A DNA stretch of 64,000 nt from the NCBI RefSeq assembly GCF_963457605.1, contig NZ_OY735139.1, forward strand, positions 3,254,001 through 3,318,000. The letters are read 5' to 3'. Within the stretch, counting starts at the first letter, position 1. Every line of letters begins with the position of its first letter. This document shows, piece after piece, positions 56,882-64,000 of the stretch. Under the pieces are notes generated by a model, which was not told the DNA's origin, searched no databases, and was given only the letters and a program-made list of their open reading frames with translations. Position numbers and translations under genes: made by a program. The stretch comes from an uncultured Gellertiella sp. Its GTDB lineage: Bacteria > Pseudomonadota > Alphaproteobacteria > Rhizobiales > Rhizobiaceae.

Positions 56882-57322
56882 ATGATTTCGCAGAAGGCAA
56901 AATATGCGTTGCGGGCGCTCTCGGCTCTGGCCCGGGGCGATCAGGCGCAGCCGCGCCAGATTTCCGAAATCGCCGCGGCGCAGAACATCCCGAAGAAATT
57001 TCTGGAACAGATCCTGCTCGATCTCAAGCGCGAAGGCATCGTGCGCAGCCTGCGCGGCAAGCAGGGCGGCTATCTGCTGCTCCGGCCCGCCCGCGAGATC
57101 ACCTTCGGCGAGGTGCTGCGCATCATCGACGGCCCCATCGCGCCGCTGCCCTGCCTGTCGATCACCGCCTATCGCCGCTGCGACGATTGCGACGGCGAGG
57201 TCTCCTGCGAAATCCGCCACGTCTTTGCCCGCGTCGCCGAAGCCGAACGCGCCGTCCTGTTCTCCTCCACCATCGCCGACGGGGTGACACTGGTGGACGA
57301 GGCGGTGGCGGAAGAGGCGTGA
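56882..57322 (+). CDS. Rrf2-family transcriptional regulator, likely for cysteine/sulfur genes
   Basis: 146 aa. MISQKAKYALRALSALARGD, then PKKFLEQILLDLKREGIVRSLRGKQGGYLLLRPAREITFGEVLRIIDGPIAPLPC is the Rrf2 winged helix. Cysteines at residues 91, 100, 103 and 109 (CLSITAYRRCDDCDGEVSC) could bind an iron-sulfur cluster or sense redox/sulfur status. It is divergent from the cysHDN operon, so it probably regulates it, as CymR does in other bacteria. Which ligand it senses is unknown. Confidence 0.88.
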   Translation: MISQKAKYALRALSALARGDQAQPRQISEIAAAQNIPKKFLEQILLDLKREGIVRSLRGKQGGYLLLRPAREITFGEVLRIIDGPIAPLPCLSITAYRRCDDCDGEVSCEIRHVFARVAEAERAVLFSSTIADGVTLVDEAVAEEA

Positions 57323-57333
57323 GGGGCGGGAGA

Positions 57334-57942
57334 TTATCGGCTCGCGACGAGAACTCCTGCTCCAATCATTAACGCTCCTGCCCCCCGATTGAGCGCACCG
57401 ATTTTCTTCGGATCGGCCAGGGCGGATTTCGCTCTATGTCCGACATAGACGTGTGCTCCGATTGCAATCACTTCAACAAGGGTGATGATCGTCAGCAGTT
57501 CAATAGTATCAGCAAGGGTCAATGGGCGAATCCCGAGAATGCCCGGCAACAGGGCAAGGTAGAAAATCGGCATTTTCGGATTGGATATGTTCAGGAGGAA
57601 GCCAGTCAAAAGCAACCGGACGATGCCGCCACGCATCACCCGTGGTTTGATGTCGGATTTTGAGCGCCACATCATGACGCCCGAATAGACCAGATACAGG
57701 GCACCGACATATTGAATGAACCGTAAATTTTCGTTCATGTATCGCGCGAGTGCATTGAAGCCGATTGCCGTGAAAATCACAAACAGGAAAATGCTGCACA
57801 CGACGCCTATACCGTAAGCGATACCTTGCGCTGGGCCAGATGAGACCGTTTTCGAGAGAATTGTGAGGTTGTCAGGGCCTGGGCTGGCAGCAAAGACGAA
57901 AAACGCCAGGCTGAAAGTAAAGATGGTCTGGATTTCCATCAT
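57334..57942 (-). CDS. LysE/RhtB-family amino-acid exporter
   Basis: 202 aa, about six transmembrane helices. FSLAFFVFAASPGPDNLTILSKTVSSGPAQGIAYGIGV contains the PGP signature; LLTGFLLNISNPKMPIFYLALLPGILG is the second conserved block. The start ATG 57942 has GGAGG upstream. It converges on the Rrf2 gene with a 12-base gap. Confidence 0.9.
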   Translation of the reverse strand: MMEIQTIFTFSLAFFVFAASPGPDNLTILSKTVSSGPAQGIAYGIGVVCSIFLFVIFTAIGFNALARYMNENLRFIQYVGALYLVYSGVMMWRSKSDIKPRVMRGGIVRLLLTGFLLNISNPKMPIFYLALLPGILGIRPLTLADTIELLTIITLVEVIAIGAHVYVGHRAKSALADPKKIGALNRGAGALMIGAGVLVASR

Positions 57943-58024
57943 TTTTTCCTCCGCCCTCGAATATCGTCGAAACTGAAATATCCGCCCTGGGGATAGTCAT
58001 TGTTTCAGGCCAGTCCGGCTCCCC

Positions 58025-58321
58025 TCACATCACCAGCGGCCATTGCCTTGCCGTCGGGATAAGGGCGAGGATGTCGATGCCTTCAGGGGTGATCTGGTAG
58101 GCGAGGCTGTAGGGCAGGTCGGGGAAGGCGAGTTCGCGGGTGGTGGCGATCCTTCCGGCCTTGCCGATCTCCGGCTGCTCGGCAAGTGTCAGCGCCGCAT
58201 GGCGGACCCGGGTGATGAGGGCGGCGGCAGAGGCGCGGTTCTCCTTCGATTTGAAATTGCCGATGAACCGCAACCGCTTCAGCGCCTTTTCCGTCCAGCG
58301 CACCCGTGTTCCCCGCGCCAT
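58025..58321 (-). CDS. ParE/RelE-family toxin
   Basis: 98 aa. VRWTEKALKRLRFIGNFKSKENRASAAALITRVRHAALTLAEQPEIGKAGRIATTRELAFPDLPYSLAYQITPEGIDILALIPTARQWP is a plasmid-stabilisation (ParE) fold. ParE toxins poison gyrase, RelE-type cleave mRNA; which applies here is unclear. It begins three bases after the antitoxin stop. Confidence 0.88.
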   Translation of the reverse strand: MARGTRVRWTEKALKRLRFIGNFKSKENRASAAALITRVRHAALTLAEQPEIGKAGRIATTRELAFPDLPYSLAYQITPEGIDILALIPTARQWPLVM

Positions 58322-58324
58322 CTC

Positions 58325-58555
58325 CTACTCCAGATAGGCGCGAAACAGGGTGGAGGCGTCCTCTTCCGAGGCAAACCGGCCCTCAAGCGCATCCGACAGG
58401 CCGGAGGCGATCTCGCCCACCTGCCACTCTTCATTGTCGACGAAATACTCGATGGCGCGCCCCGCCAGAATGGCGCGGGGCACCAGACTGGTGCGCGCGA
58501 TGCGGTCCAGCCGACCAGCCGCATCCTCGGAAAGTTCCACCACTATTGTTGCCAC
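58325..58555 (-). CDS. ParD/CopG ribbon-helix-helix antitoxin
   Basis: 76 aa from GTG 58555, whose ribosome site GGGGAG (58565-58570) lies nine bases away; ATG 58564 would have no spacing. TIVVELSEDAAGRLDRIARTSLVPRAILAGRAIEYFV is the RHH dimer and DNA-binding part. The acidic tail (EVGEIASGL, EEDAST) binds the toxin. Standard antitoxin-first order. Confidence 0.82.
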   Translation of the reverse strand: MATIVVELSEDAAGRLDRIARTSLVPRAILAGRAIEYFVDNEEWQVGEIASGLSDALEGRFASEEDASTLFRAYLE

Positions 58556-58567
58556 GATTCGCATCTC

Positions 58568-58591
58568 CCCAATAAGAATCAGTATATTGGG
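58568..58591 (-). promoter_or_regulatory. operator-like dyad of the ParDE operon
   Basis: CCCAATA (58568-58574) and TATTGGG (58585-58591), 7 bp with 10-base spacer. It overlaps the antitoxin ribosome site. Consistent with RHH autorepression. More AT-rich dyads follow to about 58660. Confidence 0.5.
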
Positions 58592-58742
58592 AGAGATGAT
58601 TCCGGTCAATATGTATAGAATCCAGATATACTATATTAATAAGTATAATTTCTAAATATAATTATCACTATGCGGATTCTGGACGCCTTGCCTGCCGGTG
58701 CAGGGGGCAGAAGACGGCCCCTGCACCGGCATTCCCGGGGTA

Positions 58743-60395
58743 TCAGCGGTCGCTGACCTCCCAGCGCGGGTTGATCCAGGGTTCCTGGTTGGAGCGGGGC
58801 AGGGGCTGCCTGCCGAGGATATGGTCGGAGGCCTTTTCGCCGGTCATGATCGAGGGGCCGTTGAGATTGCCATAGGTGACATGCGGGAAGATCGAGCTGT
58901 CGGCAACGCGCAGGCCCTCGACGCCGATCACCCTTGTTTCGGGATCGACCACCGCCATGGGATCGCTGACCGATCCCATCCTGCAGGTGCCGCAGGGGTG
59001 ATAGGCCCCTTCCAGATGCTCGCGCAGGAAGCCGTCCAGTTCGTCGTCGCTCTGCAGCCGGTTGCCGGGCTGGATCTCCTCGCCGCGATAGGGATCGAAG
59101 GCCTTCTGCGCGAAGATCTCGCGGGTGACGCGGATGGCGTGGCGGAACTTTACCCAGTCTTCCTCGTCGCTCATGTAGTTGAACTTCAGCACCGGCGCAT
59201 CGCGCATGTCGGGCGAGCGCAGCGTCACCGAGCCGCGCGACTTCGACATGTTGTAGCCGACATGGGCCTGGAAGCCATGGCCATCGGCGGCCGACTTGCC
59301 GTCATAGGAAATGGCGATCGGCAGGAAGTGATACTGGATGTCGGGCCATTTGATGCCTGCCGCCGAGCGGATGAAGGCTGCGGCCTCGAACTGGTTGGAG
59401 GTGCCGAGACCCTTCTTGAAGAACAGCCACTGCGCGCCGACAATCCCCATCCAGAACCAGTTGTTCTTCGAATGCAGCGACACCGGCTTGGTGGCCTTGA
59501 TCTGGTGGTAATATTCCAGATGGTCCTGCAGGTTCTGCCCGACTCCCGGCCGGTCGGCCACGACGGGAATGCCCATCTCCTGCAGATGCCGGGCGGGGCC
59601 GATGCCGGAAAGCAGCAGGATCTTCGGGCTGTTGAAGGCGGAGGCGGCGACGATCACCTCGCGATGGGCGCGGATCACCTCGATCCTGCCGCCGATTTCC
59701 ACCTCGACGCCGACGGCACGTGTCCCCTCCATCACCACCTTGCGGGCATAGCAGCGGATCAGGCGGCAGTTCGGGCGCTTCAGCGCCGGGCGCAGATAGG
59801 CGTTGGCGGTGGACCAGCGGCGGCCATTGTGGCTCGTCTGCTCCATCAGGCCGAAGCCTTCCTGCTGGCGGCCATTATAGTCTTCAGTGACCGGAAAGCC
59901 TGCCTGGCGGCCGGCATCGAGAAAGGCGCGGTAGAGCGGATTGGCGATCTCGCCGCGGCGCACATGCAGCGGGCCATCGGTGCCGCGCCAGCCCTCCTCG
60001 CCGCCATGGGAATGTTCCATCCGCTTGAAATAGGGCAGCACATCGGCATAGGACCAGCCGCGCGCTCCCATCTCGTCCCAGCGGTTGAAGTCTTCCGCGT
60101 GGCCGCGCACATAGACCATGCCGTTGATCGAGGAGGAGCCGCCGATCACCTTGCCGCGCGGCGCGATCATCCGGCGGTTGTTGAGATGCGGCTCGGGCTC
60201 GCTCATGTAGCCCCAGTTGTAGCGGTCCATGTTCATCGGATAGGCCAGCGCCGCCGGCATCTGCACGAAAGGCCCGATGTCGCTGCCGCCAAATTCCAGC
60301 ACGATGACCGAATGCCTGCCATCTTCCGACAGCCGGCAGGCCATCGCCGAGCCTGCCGAGCCGGAGCCGATGATAACGAAATCTGCCTGATTCAT
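58743..60395 (-). CDS. betA: choline dehydrogenase
   Basis: 550 aa. The GMC oxidoreductase FAD-binding motif is [24 protein letters not shown] signatures 1 and 2 are near [18 protein letters not shown] and [17 protein letters not shown]. The C-terminal catalytic His region is HPCGTCRMG and [23 protein letters not shown]. Membrane-associated; it oxidises choline to betaine aldehyde. Last gene of betICBA. Confidence 0.95.
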   Translation of the reverse strand: MNQADFVIIGSGSAGSAMACRLSEDGRHSVIVLEFGGSDIGPFVQMPAALAYPMNMDRYNWGYMSEPEPHLNNRRMIAPRGKVIGGSSSINGMVYVRGHAEDFNRWDEMGARGWSYADVLPYFKRMEHSHGGEEGWRGTDGPLHVRRGEIANPLYRAFLDAGRQAGFPVTEDYNGRQQEGFGLMEQTSHNGRRWSTANAYLRPALKRPNCRLIRCYARKVVMEGTRAVGVEVEIGGRIEVIRAHREVIVAASAFNSPKILLLSGIGPARHLQEMGIPVVADRPGVGQNLQDHLEYYHQIKATKPVSLHSKNNWFWMGIVGAQWLFFKKGLGTSNQFEAAAFIRSAAGIKWPDIQYHFLPIAISYDGKSAADGHGFQAHVGYNMSKSRGSVTLRSPDMRDAPVLKFNYMSDEEDWVKFRHAIRVTREIFAQKAFDPYRGEEIQPGNRLQSDDELDGFLREHLEGAYHPCGTCRMGSVSDPMAVVDPETRVIGVEGLRVADSSIFPHVTYGNLNGPSIMTGEKASDHILGRQPLPRSNQEPWINPRWEVSDR

Positions 60396-60457
60396 GGATG
60401 TGCCCCTCTGTGTCCGTGTGCCTGCGTGTTGTTGTGCCGGGGGGTGCCCCCCACCCC

Positions 60458-61921
60458 TCAGTAAGGTGCCTGCACCGGCCCCATGCCGACATAGACCGTC
60501 TTCAGTTCGCTGTAGTGGTTGAGGGCGGCTGCCGAGTTTTCGCGGCCGAAGCCGGATTGCTTGGCACCGCCGAAGGGGATTTCGACCGGGCAGAGATTAT
60601 AGGCGTTGATCCACAGCGTGCCCGCCGCGAGCTGGTCGACGATGCGGTGGGCGCGGGTGATGTCGGCGGTGAACACGCCGCCGGCGAGGCCGAATTCCGT
60701 GTCATTGGCCCGGGCAATGACATCCGCCTCGTCCTCGAAATCGAGCACGCACATCACCGGCCCGAAGATTTCCTCGCGCGCGATGGTCATGTCGTCGGTG
60801 ACATCGGCAAAGACCGTCGGCTGGATGTAAAAGCCCTCGCCGGTGACATTGTTCGGAATGCCGCCGCCGGTCACAAGCGTCGCGCCCTCCGCCTTGCCCC
60901 TGGCGATATAGTCCAGCACCTTGGCGCGCTGGGCATGGGAAACCATCGGGCCGAGCTGGGTTGCCTCCTCCATCGGATCGCCGATCAGGATGGCCTCGGT
61001 ACGGGCCTTCAGCCGCTTCAGAAATTCCGCCTTGATCGCCTTGTGGACATAGACGCGGGTGCCGTTCGAGCAGACCTGGCCGGTCGAGTAGAAATTGCCG
61101 AGCATCGCGCCGCCGATGGCGCTGTCGATATCGGCATCGTCGAAGACGATGATCGGCGACTTGCCGCCGAGTTCCATCGTCACATGGCGAAGACCTGCGG
61201 CGGCGGCCTCATAGACCTTGCGGCCGGTCGGCACCGAGCCGGTCAGCGATACCTTGGCGACATCCCTGTGGTTGACCAGCAGCGGACCGGTGGTGCGGTC
61301 GCCCTGGATGACATTGTAAAGCCCCTTCGGCAGGCCGGCCTCGATCAGGATTTCGGCGATCTTCAGGGCGCAGAGCGGGGTGTTTTCCGACGGCTTGAAC
61401 ACCATGGCATTGCCGGTGATCAGCGCCGGAGCGCCCTTCCAGCAGGCGATCTGGGTCGGATAGTTCCACGCGCCGATGCCGACGCAGACGCCGAGCGGCA
61501 CCCGCTTGGTATAGGCAAAGTCCCCGCCGAGCGGGATATAGTCGCCGTTCAGCGCCGAGGCCGCGATGCCGCCGAAGAATTCCAGGCTGTCGGCCCCCGA
61601 CGTGGCATCGGCCACCGTGGTTTCCTGGATCGGCTTGCCGGTATCGAGCGTTTCGAGTTCGGACAGTTCGCGGTTGCGTTCGCGGATGATCTCGGCGGCC
61701 CGCTTCAGGATCCGGCCGCGTGCCGTCGGGCTCATCGCCGCCCAGGCGGGCTGGGCGCGTTTCGCCGCCGCAATCGCCTTCTCGACGATGGCAGGCGTTG
61801 CCGCATGCAGGCGGGCAATCACCTCGCCGGTGGCGGGGTAGATGCTCTCGATGACGGAGCCCTTATCGTCTTCTATATAGTCGCCATCGATGAAATGGCT
61901 GGCCTTCGGTTGTGCGCGCAT
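60458..61921 (-). CDS. betB: betaine aldehyde dehydrogenase
   Basis: 487 aa. [34 protein letters not shown] at the N-terminus, [19 protein letters not shown] (catalytic Glu) and [15 protein letters not shown] (catalytic Cys) are aldehyde-dehydrogenase signatures. Oxidises betaine aldehyde to glycine betaine with NAD(P). ATG 61921 (or 61924) overlaps the betC stop. Confidence 0.95.
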   Translation of the reverse strand: MRAQPKASHFIDGDYIEDDKGSVIESIYPATGEVIARLHAATPAIVEKAIAAAKRAQPAWAAMSPTARGRILKRAAEIIRERNRELSELETLDTGKPIQETTVADATSGADSLEFFGGIAASALNGDYIPLGGDFAYTKRVPLGVCVGIGAWNYPTQIACWKGAPALITGNAMVFKPSENTPLCALKIAEILIEAGLPKGLYNVIQGDRTTGPLLVNHRDVAKVSLTGSVPTGRKVYEAAAAGLRHVTMELGGKSPIIVFDDADIDSAIGGAMLGNFYSTGQVCSNGTRVYVHKAIKAEFLKRLKARTEAILIGDPMEEATQLGPMVSHAQRAKVLDYIARGKAEGATLVTGGGIPNNVTGEGFYIQPTVFADVTDDMTIAREEIFGPVMCVLDFEDEADVIARANDTEFGLAGGVFTADITRAHRIVDQLAAGTLWINAYNLCPVEIPFGGAKQSGFGRENSAAALNHYSELKTVYVGMGPVQAPY

Positions 61922-63447
61922 CATTCGCCCCTTGGATAACGTTTGGAATCTTCGAGAATGTTCAGGTCCATGTGATTGCGCATGTAGCGCTCGGAGGCCT
62001 TTTGCAGCGGCTGGTGGTCCCATGGGTAATAGGCCCCGTTGCGCAGCGCCTCATAGACCACCCAGCGCCGCGCCTGGCTTTCGCGCACGGCAGCGTCAAA
62101 GGCCTGCATGTCCCAGCGCGCCTGGCGCTGGCGGACGAAATCGGCAAGCACTTCGGCATGGGCGGGATCAGCCGCCAGATTGGCAAGTTCCTTCGGGTCG
62201 GCCTCAAGGTCGTAAAGCTGGTCGGGGTCGAGCGTGCAATGCACATATTTCCATCTTCCGGACCGGATGCCGACCAGCGGCGCATAGGAGCCTTCGGCGG
62301 CATATTCCATCAGCACCGGTGCCGCCCGCGCGCCGCCATCGATCATCCCGGTCAGGCTCATGCCGTCGGTCCAGGGCATGATCTCATCCATCGAGATGCC
62401 CGCGAGATCGGCAAGCGTCGGGGTGACGTCGAGATTGGAAACCGGTGTCCGGAGCGTGGCGGGGGCAATGCCGGGACCGGCAATCATCAGCGGCACCCGG
62501 GCAGAGCCCTCGAAGAAGTTCATCTTGAACCACAGGCCGCGCTCGCCCAGCATGTCGCCATGGTCGGAGCAGAACAGGATCAGCGTATTGTCGAGCATCC
62601 GGGTGCGGGCCAGCGTGTCGAGGAGTTCGCCGACCTTCTCGTCGATGTAGGAAATATTGGCGAAATAGGCCCGGCGGCTGTTGCTTATGTCCTCTTCGGT
62701 GACATTGAAATTGTCGTAGTCGCAGGCATGGATCAGCCGCAGCGAATGCGGGTCCTGCCGATCCATGGCGAGGGCCCCGACCTCGGGCTGAAGATGCGGG
62801 CAATCCTCGTAGAGATCCCAGAATTTCCGCCGCGCCACATAGGGATCGTGCGGATGGGTGAAGGAGACGGTCAGGCACCAGGGGCGGCGGCTGTCGTCAT
62901 CTTTCTCGCGGGCGAGATGATAGAGCTTCTGGTTGGCGAGGAAGGCGACCTCGTCGTCATATTCCATCTGGTTGGTGATCTCGGCGACACCCGCCCCGGT
63001 CACCGAACCGAGATTGTGATACCACCAGTCGATCCGCTCGCCGGGCTTGCGGTAATCCGGCGTCCAGCCGAAATCGGCGGGATAGATGTCGGTCGTCAGC
63101 CGCTCCTCGAAACCGTGCAACTGGTCCGGCCCGACGAAATGCATCTTGCCCGACAGCGCCGTGTAATAGCCGGCGCGGCGCAGGTGATGGGCATAGGTCG
63201 GGATCGAGGACACATATTCGGCGGCATTGTCATAGACGCGGGTGCGGCTCGGCAATTGCCCGGCCATGAAGGAGGCGCGGGCGGGCGCGCAGAGCGGCGA
63301 GGACGTATAGTTGTTGACGAACCGGGCCGAGCGGCGGGCCAGCGCCTTCAGGTTCGGCGCATGCAGGAAATCGGCCGGACCATCGGGAAAGAAGGTCCCG
63401 TTCAGCTGGTCCACCATGATGATCAGGATATCCGGTCGCCGTGTCAT
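61921..63447 (-). CDS. betC: choline-sulfatase
   Basis: 508 aa. [20 protein letters not shown] is the metal-binding N-terminus. The sulfatase motif [19 protein letters not shown] contains Cys53, to be converted to formylglycine. Hydrolyses choline-O-sulfate to choline and sulfate in the cytoplasm. betI stop and betC start overlap by four bases (ATGA). Confidence 0.95.
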   Translation of the reverse strand: MTRRPDILIIMVDQLNGTFFPDGPADFLHAPNLKALARRSARFVNNYTSSPLCAPARASFMAGQLPSRTRVYDNAAEYVSSIPTYAHHLRRAGYYTALSGKMHFVGPDQLHGFEERLTTDIYPADFGWTPDYRKPGERIDWWYHNLGSVTGAGVAEITNQMEYDDEVAFLANQKLYHLAREKDDDSRRPWCLTVSFTHPHDPYVARRKFWDLYEDCPHLQPEVGALAMDRQDPHSLRLIHACDYDNFNVTEEDISNSRRAYFANISYIDEKVGELLDTLARTRMLDNTLILFCSDHGDMLGERGLWFKMNFFEGSARVPLMIAGPGIAPATLRTPVSNLDVTPTLADLAGISMDEIMPWTDGMSLTGMIDGGARAAPVLMEYAAEGSYAPLVGIRSGRWKYVHCTLDPDQLYDLEADPKELANLAADPAHAEVLADFVRQRQARWDMQAFDAAVRESQARRWVVYEALRNGAYYPWDHQPLQKASERYMRNHMDLNILEDSKRYPRGE

Positions 63448-64000
63448 GCCCTCATCCCCTTGTGCCCGCAGCGTGACAGCTGCGCATTCAGATAATCCTC
63501 GGTCAGGCTGATCGAGGCCTCGATGCTCACAGGGGCCGAGCGCAGTCCCTGGCGGATATAGAGCCCGTCGATCATCGCGGCGGTGCCCTCGGCAATCCGC
63601 CGGGCATCCTCGCCGGGCACCAGCGCCTTCAGCGCCCCATGGAGATTGGAATGCAGGCGGCGAGCATAGACGACCAGCAGCCGCCGGGTTTCTTCCGAGC
63701 GCTGCGCCTCGACATAGAAGGCAAGCCAGGCGGCAATCGTCGCAGGCGCAAACTGCCCGGCATTGAAATTGGTGCGGATGATCGCCGACAGCCGGGCGCG
63801 CGGGGTTTCGGCCCGCTTCAGCTCGTCCACCACCTCGTCATGCAGCTGGCGCAGCAGCGAGCGCATGGTCTCGATCAGCAGCTGTTCCTTGCTGCCGAAA
63901 TAGTGATGGGCAAGGGCAGGCGAGACGCCCGCCTGACGGGCGATTTCCGACATGGTGACGGACAGCGAGCCGTGATCGCCGATCGCCTTCAGCGCGGCAT
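63444..64000 (-). CDS. betI: TetR-family repressor of the bet operon, N-terminus truncated by the window
   Basis: The visible part covers AALKAIGDHGSLSVT, then MSEIARQAGVSPALAHHYFGSKEQLLIETM, a TetR HTH ending in the HHYFGSK typical of BetI. The C-terminal choline-sensing domain follows. The upstream part lies beyond 64000. The gene is first in the betI-C-B-A order known from Sinorhizobium meliloti and represses the operon until choline is present. Confidence 0.92.
   Translation of the reverse strand, partial: AALKAIGDHGSLSVTMSEIARQAGVSPALAHHYFGSKEQLLIETMRSLLRQLHDEVVDELKRAETPRARLSAIIRTNFNAGQFAPATIAAWLAFYVEAQRSEETRRLLVVYARRLHSNLHGALKALVPGEDARRIAEGTAAMIDGLYIRQGLRSAPVSIEASISLTEDYLNAQLSRCGHKGMRA

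Noticed and set aside
58698-63495. Three long plus-strand open frames opposite betA, betB and betC
   Set aside because: All are shadows of the bet operon and contain no recognisable domains.

Overview
The window looks like chromosomal DNA of a member of the Rhizobiaceae (Hyphomicrobiales, Alphaproteobacteria). The genes are GC-rich. They include a CcrM-type adenine methyltransferase, a long SMC protein next to a DsbA-like lipoprotein and a DUF721 (DciA-like) gene, pyruvate phosphate dikinase, a lactose operon in the lacE-F-G-Z-K order described for Agrobacterium/Sinorhizobium, and a betI-C-B-A choline-sulfate/choline operon. The genus cannot be fixed from the sequence alone.

Layout. (1) 1-8.9 kb: an M16 peptidase and thrC (-), a small lipoprotein, a diacylglycerol-kinase-like gene and a HAD phosphatase that both carry an apparent one-base frameshift, a GntR regulator, an AAA ATPase with a palindromic upstream region, and ccrM. 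(2) 9.0-12.7 kb: an accessory block. It holds an AT-rich Panacea-domain antitoxin overlapping a small two-helix membrane protein, a TPR/GT41 (SPINDLY-type) glycosyltransferase and a secreted protein. (3) 12.7-26 kb: core genes (HAD, mutY, DUF721, dsbA-like, smc, ppdK), interrupted by two surface-polysaccharide genes (GT25, O-antigen-ligase-like) next to a pair of related inverted repeats. (4) 26-31.7 kb: small genes including a Phd/YefM antitoxin, a PemK-like protein, DUF2442, a LysE exporter, DUF1499, a metallo-beta-lactamase-fold hydrolase, a cupin and tRNA-Gln. (5) 32.4-45.7 kb: two sugar-uptake cassettes. The first is a ribose-type ABC transporter with an inosose-dehydratase-like and a Gfo/Idh/MocA gene. 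The second is a LacI-family regulator with lacEFGZK. (6) 46-53 kb: tRNA-Pro, a LuxR-type regulator, a 58-codon membrane ORF, a group II PLP decarboxylase, an M15 peptidase, a truncated antitoxin remnant and a winged-helix-MNT/HEPN toxin-antitoxin pair with repeated operators. (7) 53-64 kb: cysN-cysD-cysH with an Rrf2 regulator, a LysE exporter, a ParDE pair, and betA-betB-betC-betI running off the end.

A dispersed palindromic element (core AAAAGTGGAATCCGGTTTTC, ends CTAGAGTYTGTCAG) occurs at six places. At four of them its outermost TAG is the stop codon of the preceding gene. At least four toxin-antitoxin or antitoxin-like loci lie between the core genes, several with clear operator palindromes. 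Most other long open frames in the window are antisense shadows of the genes listed.
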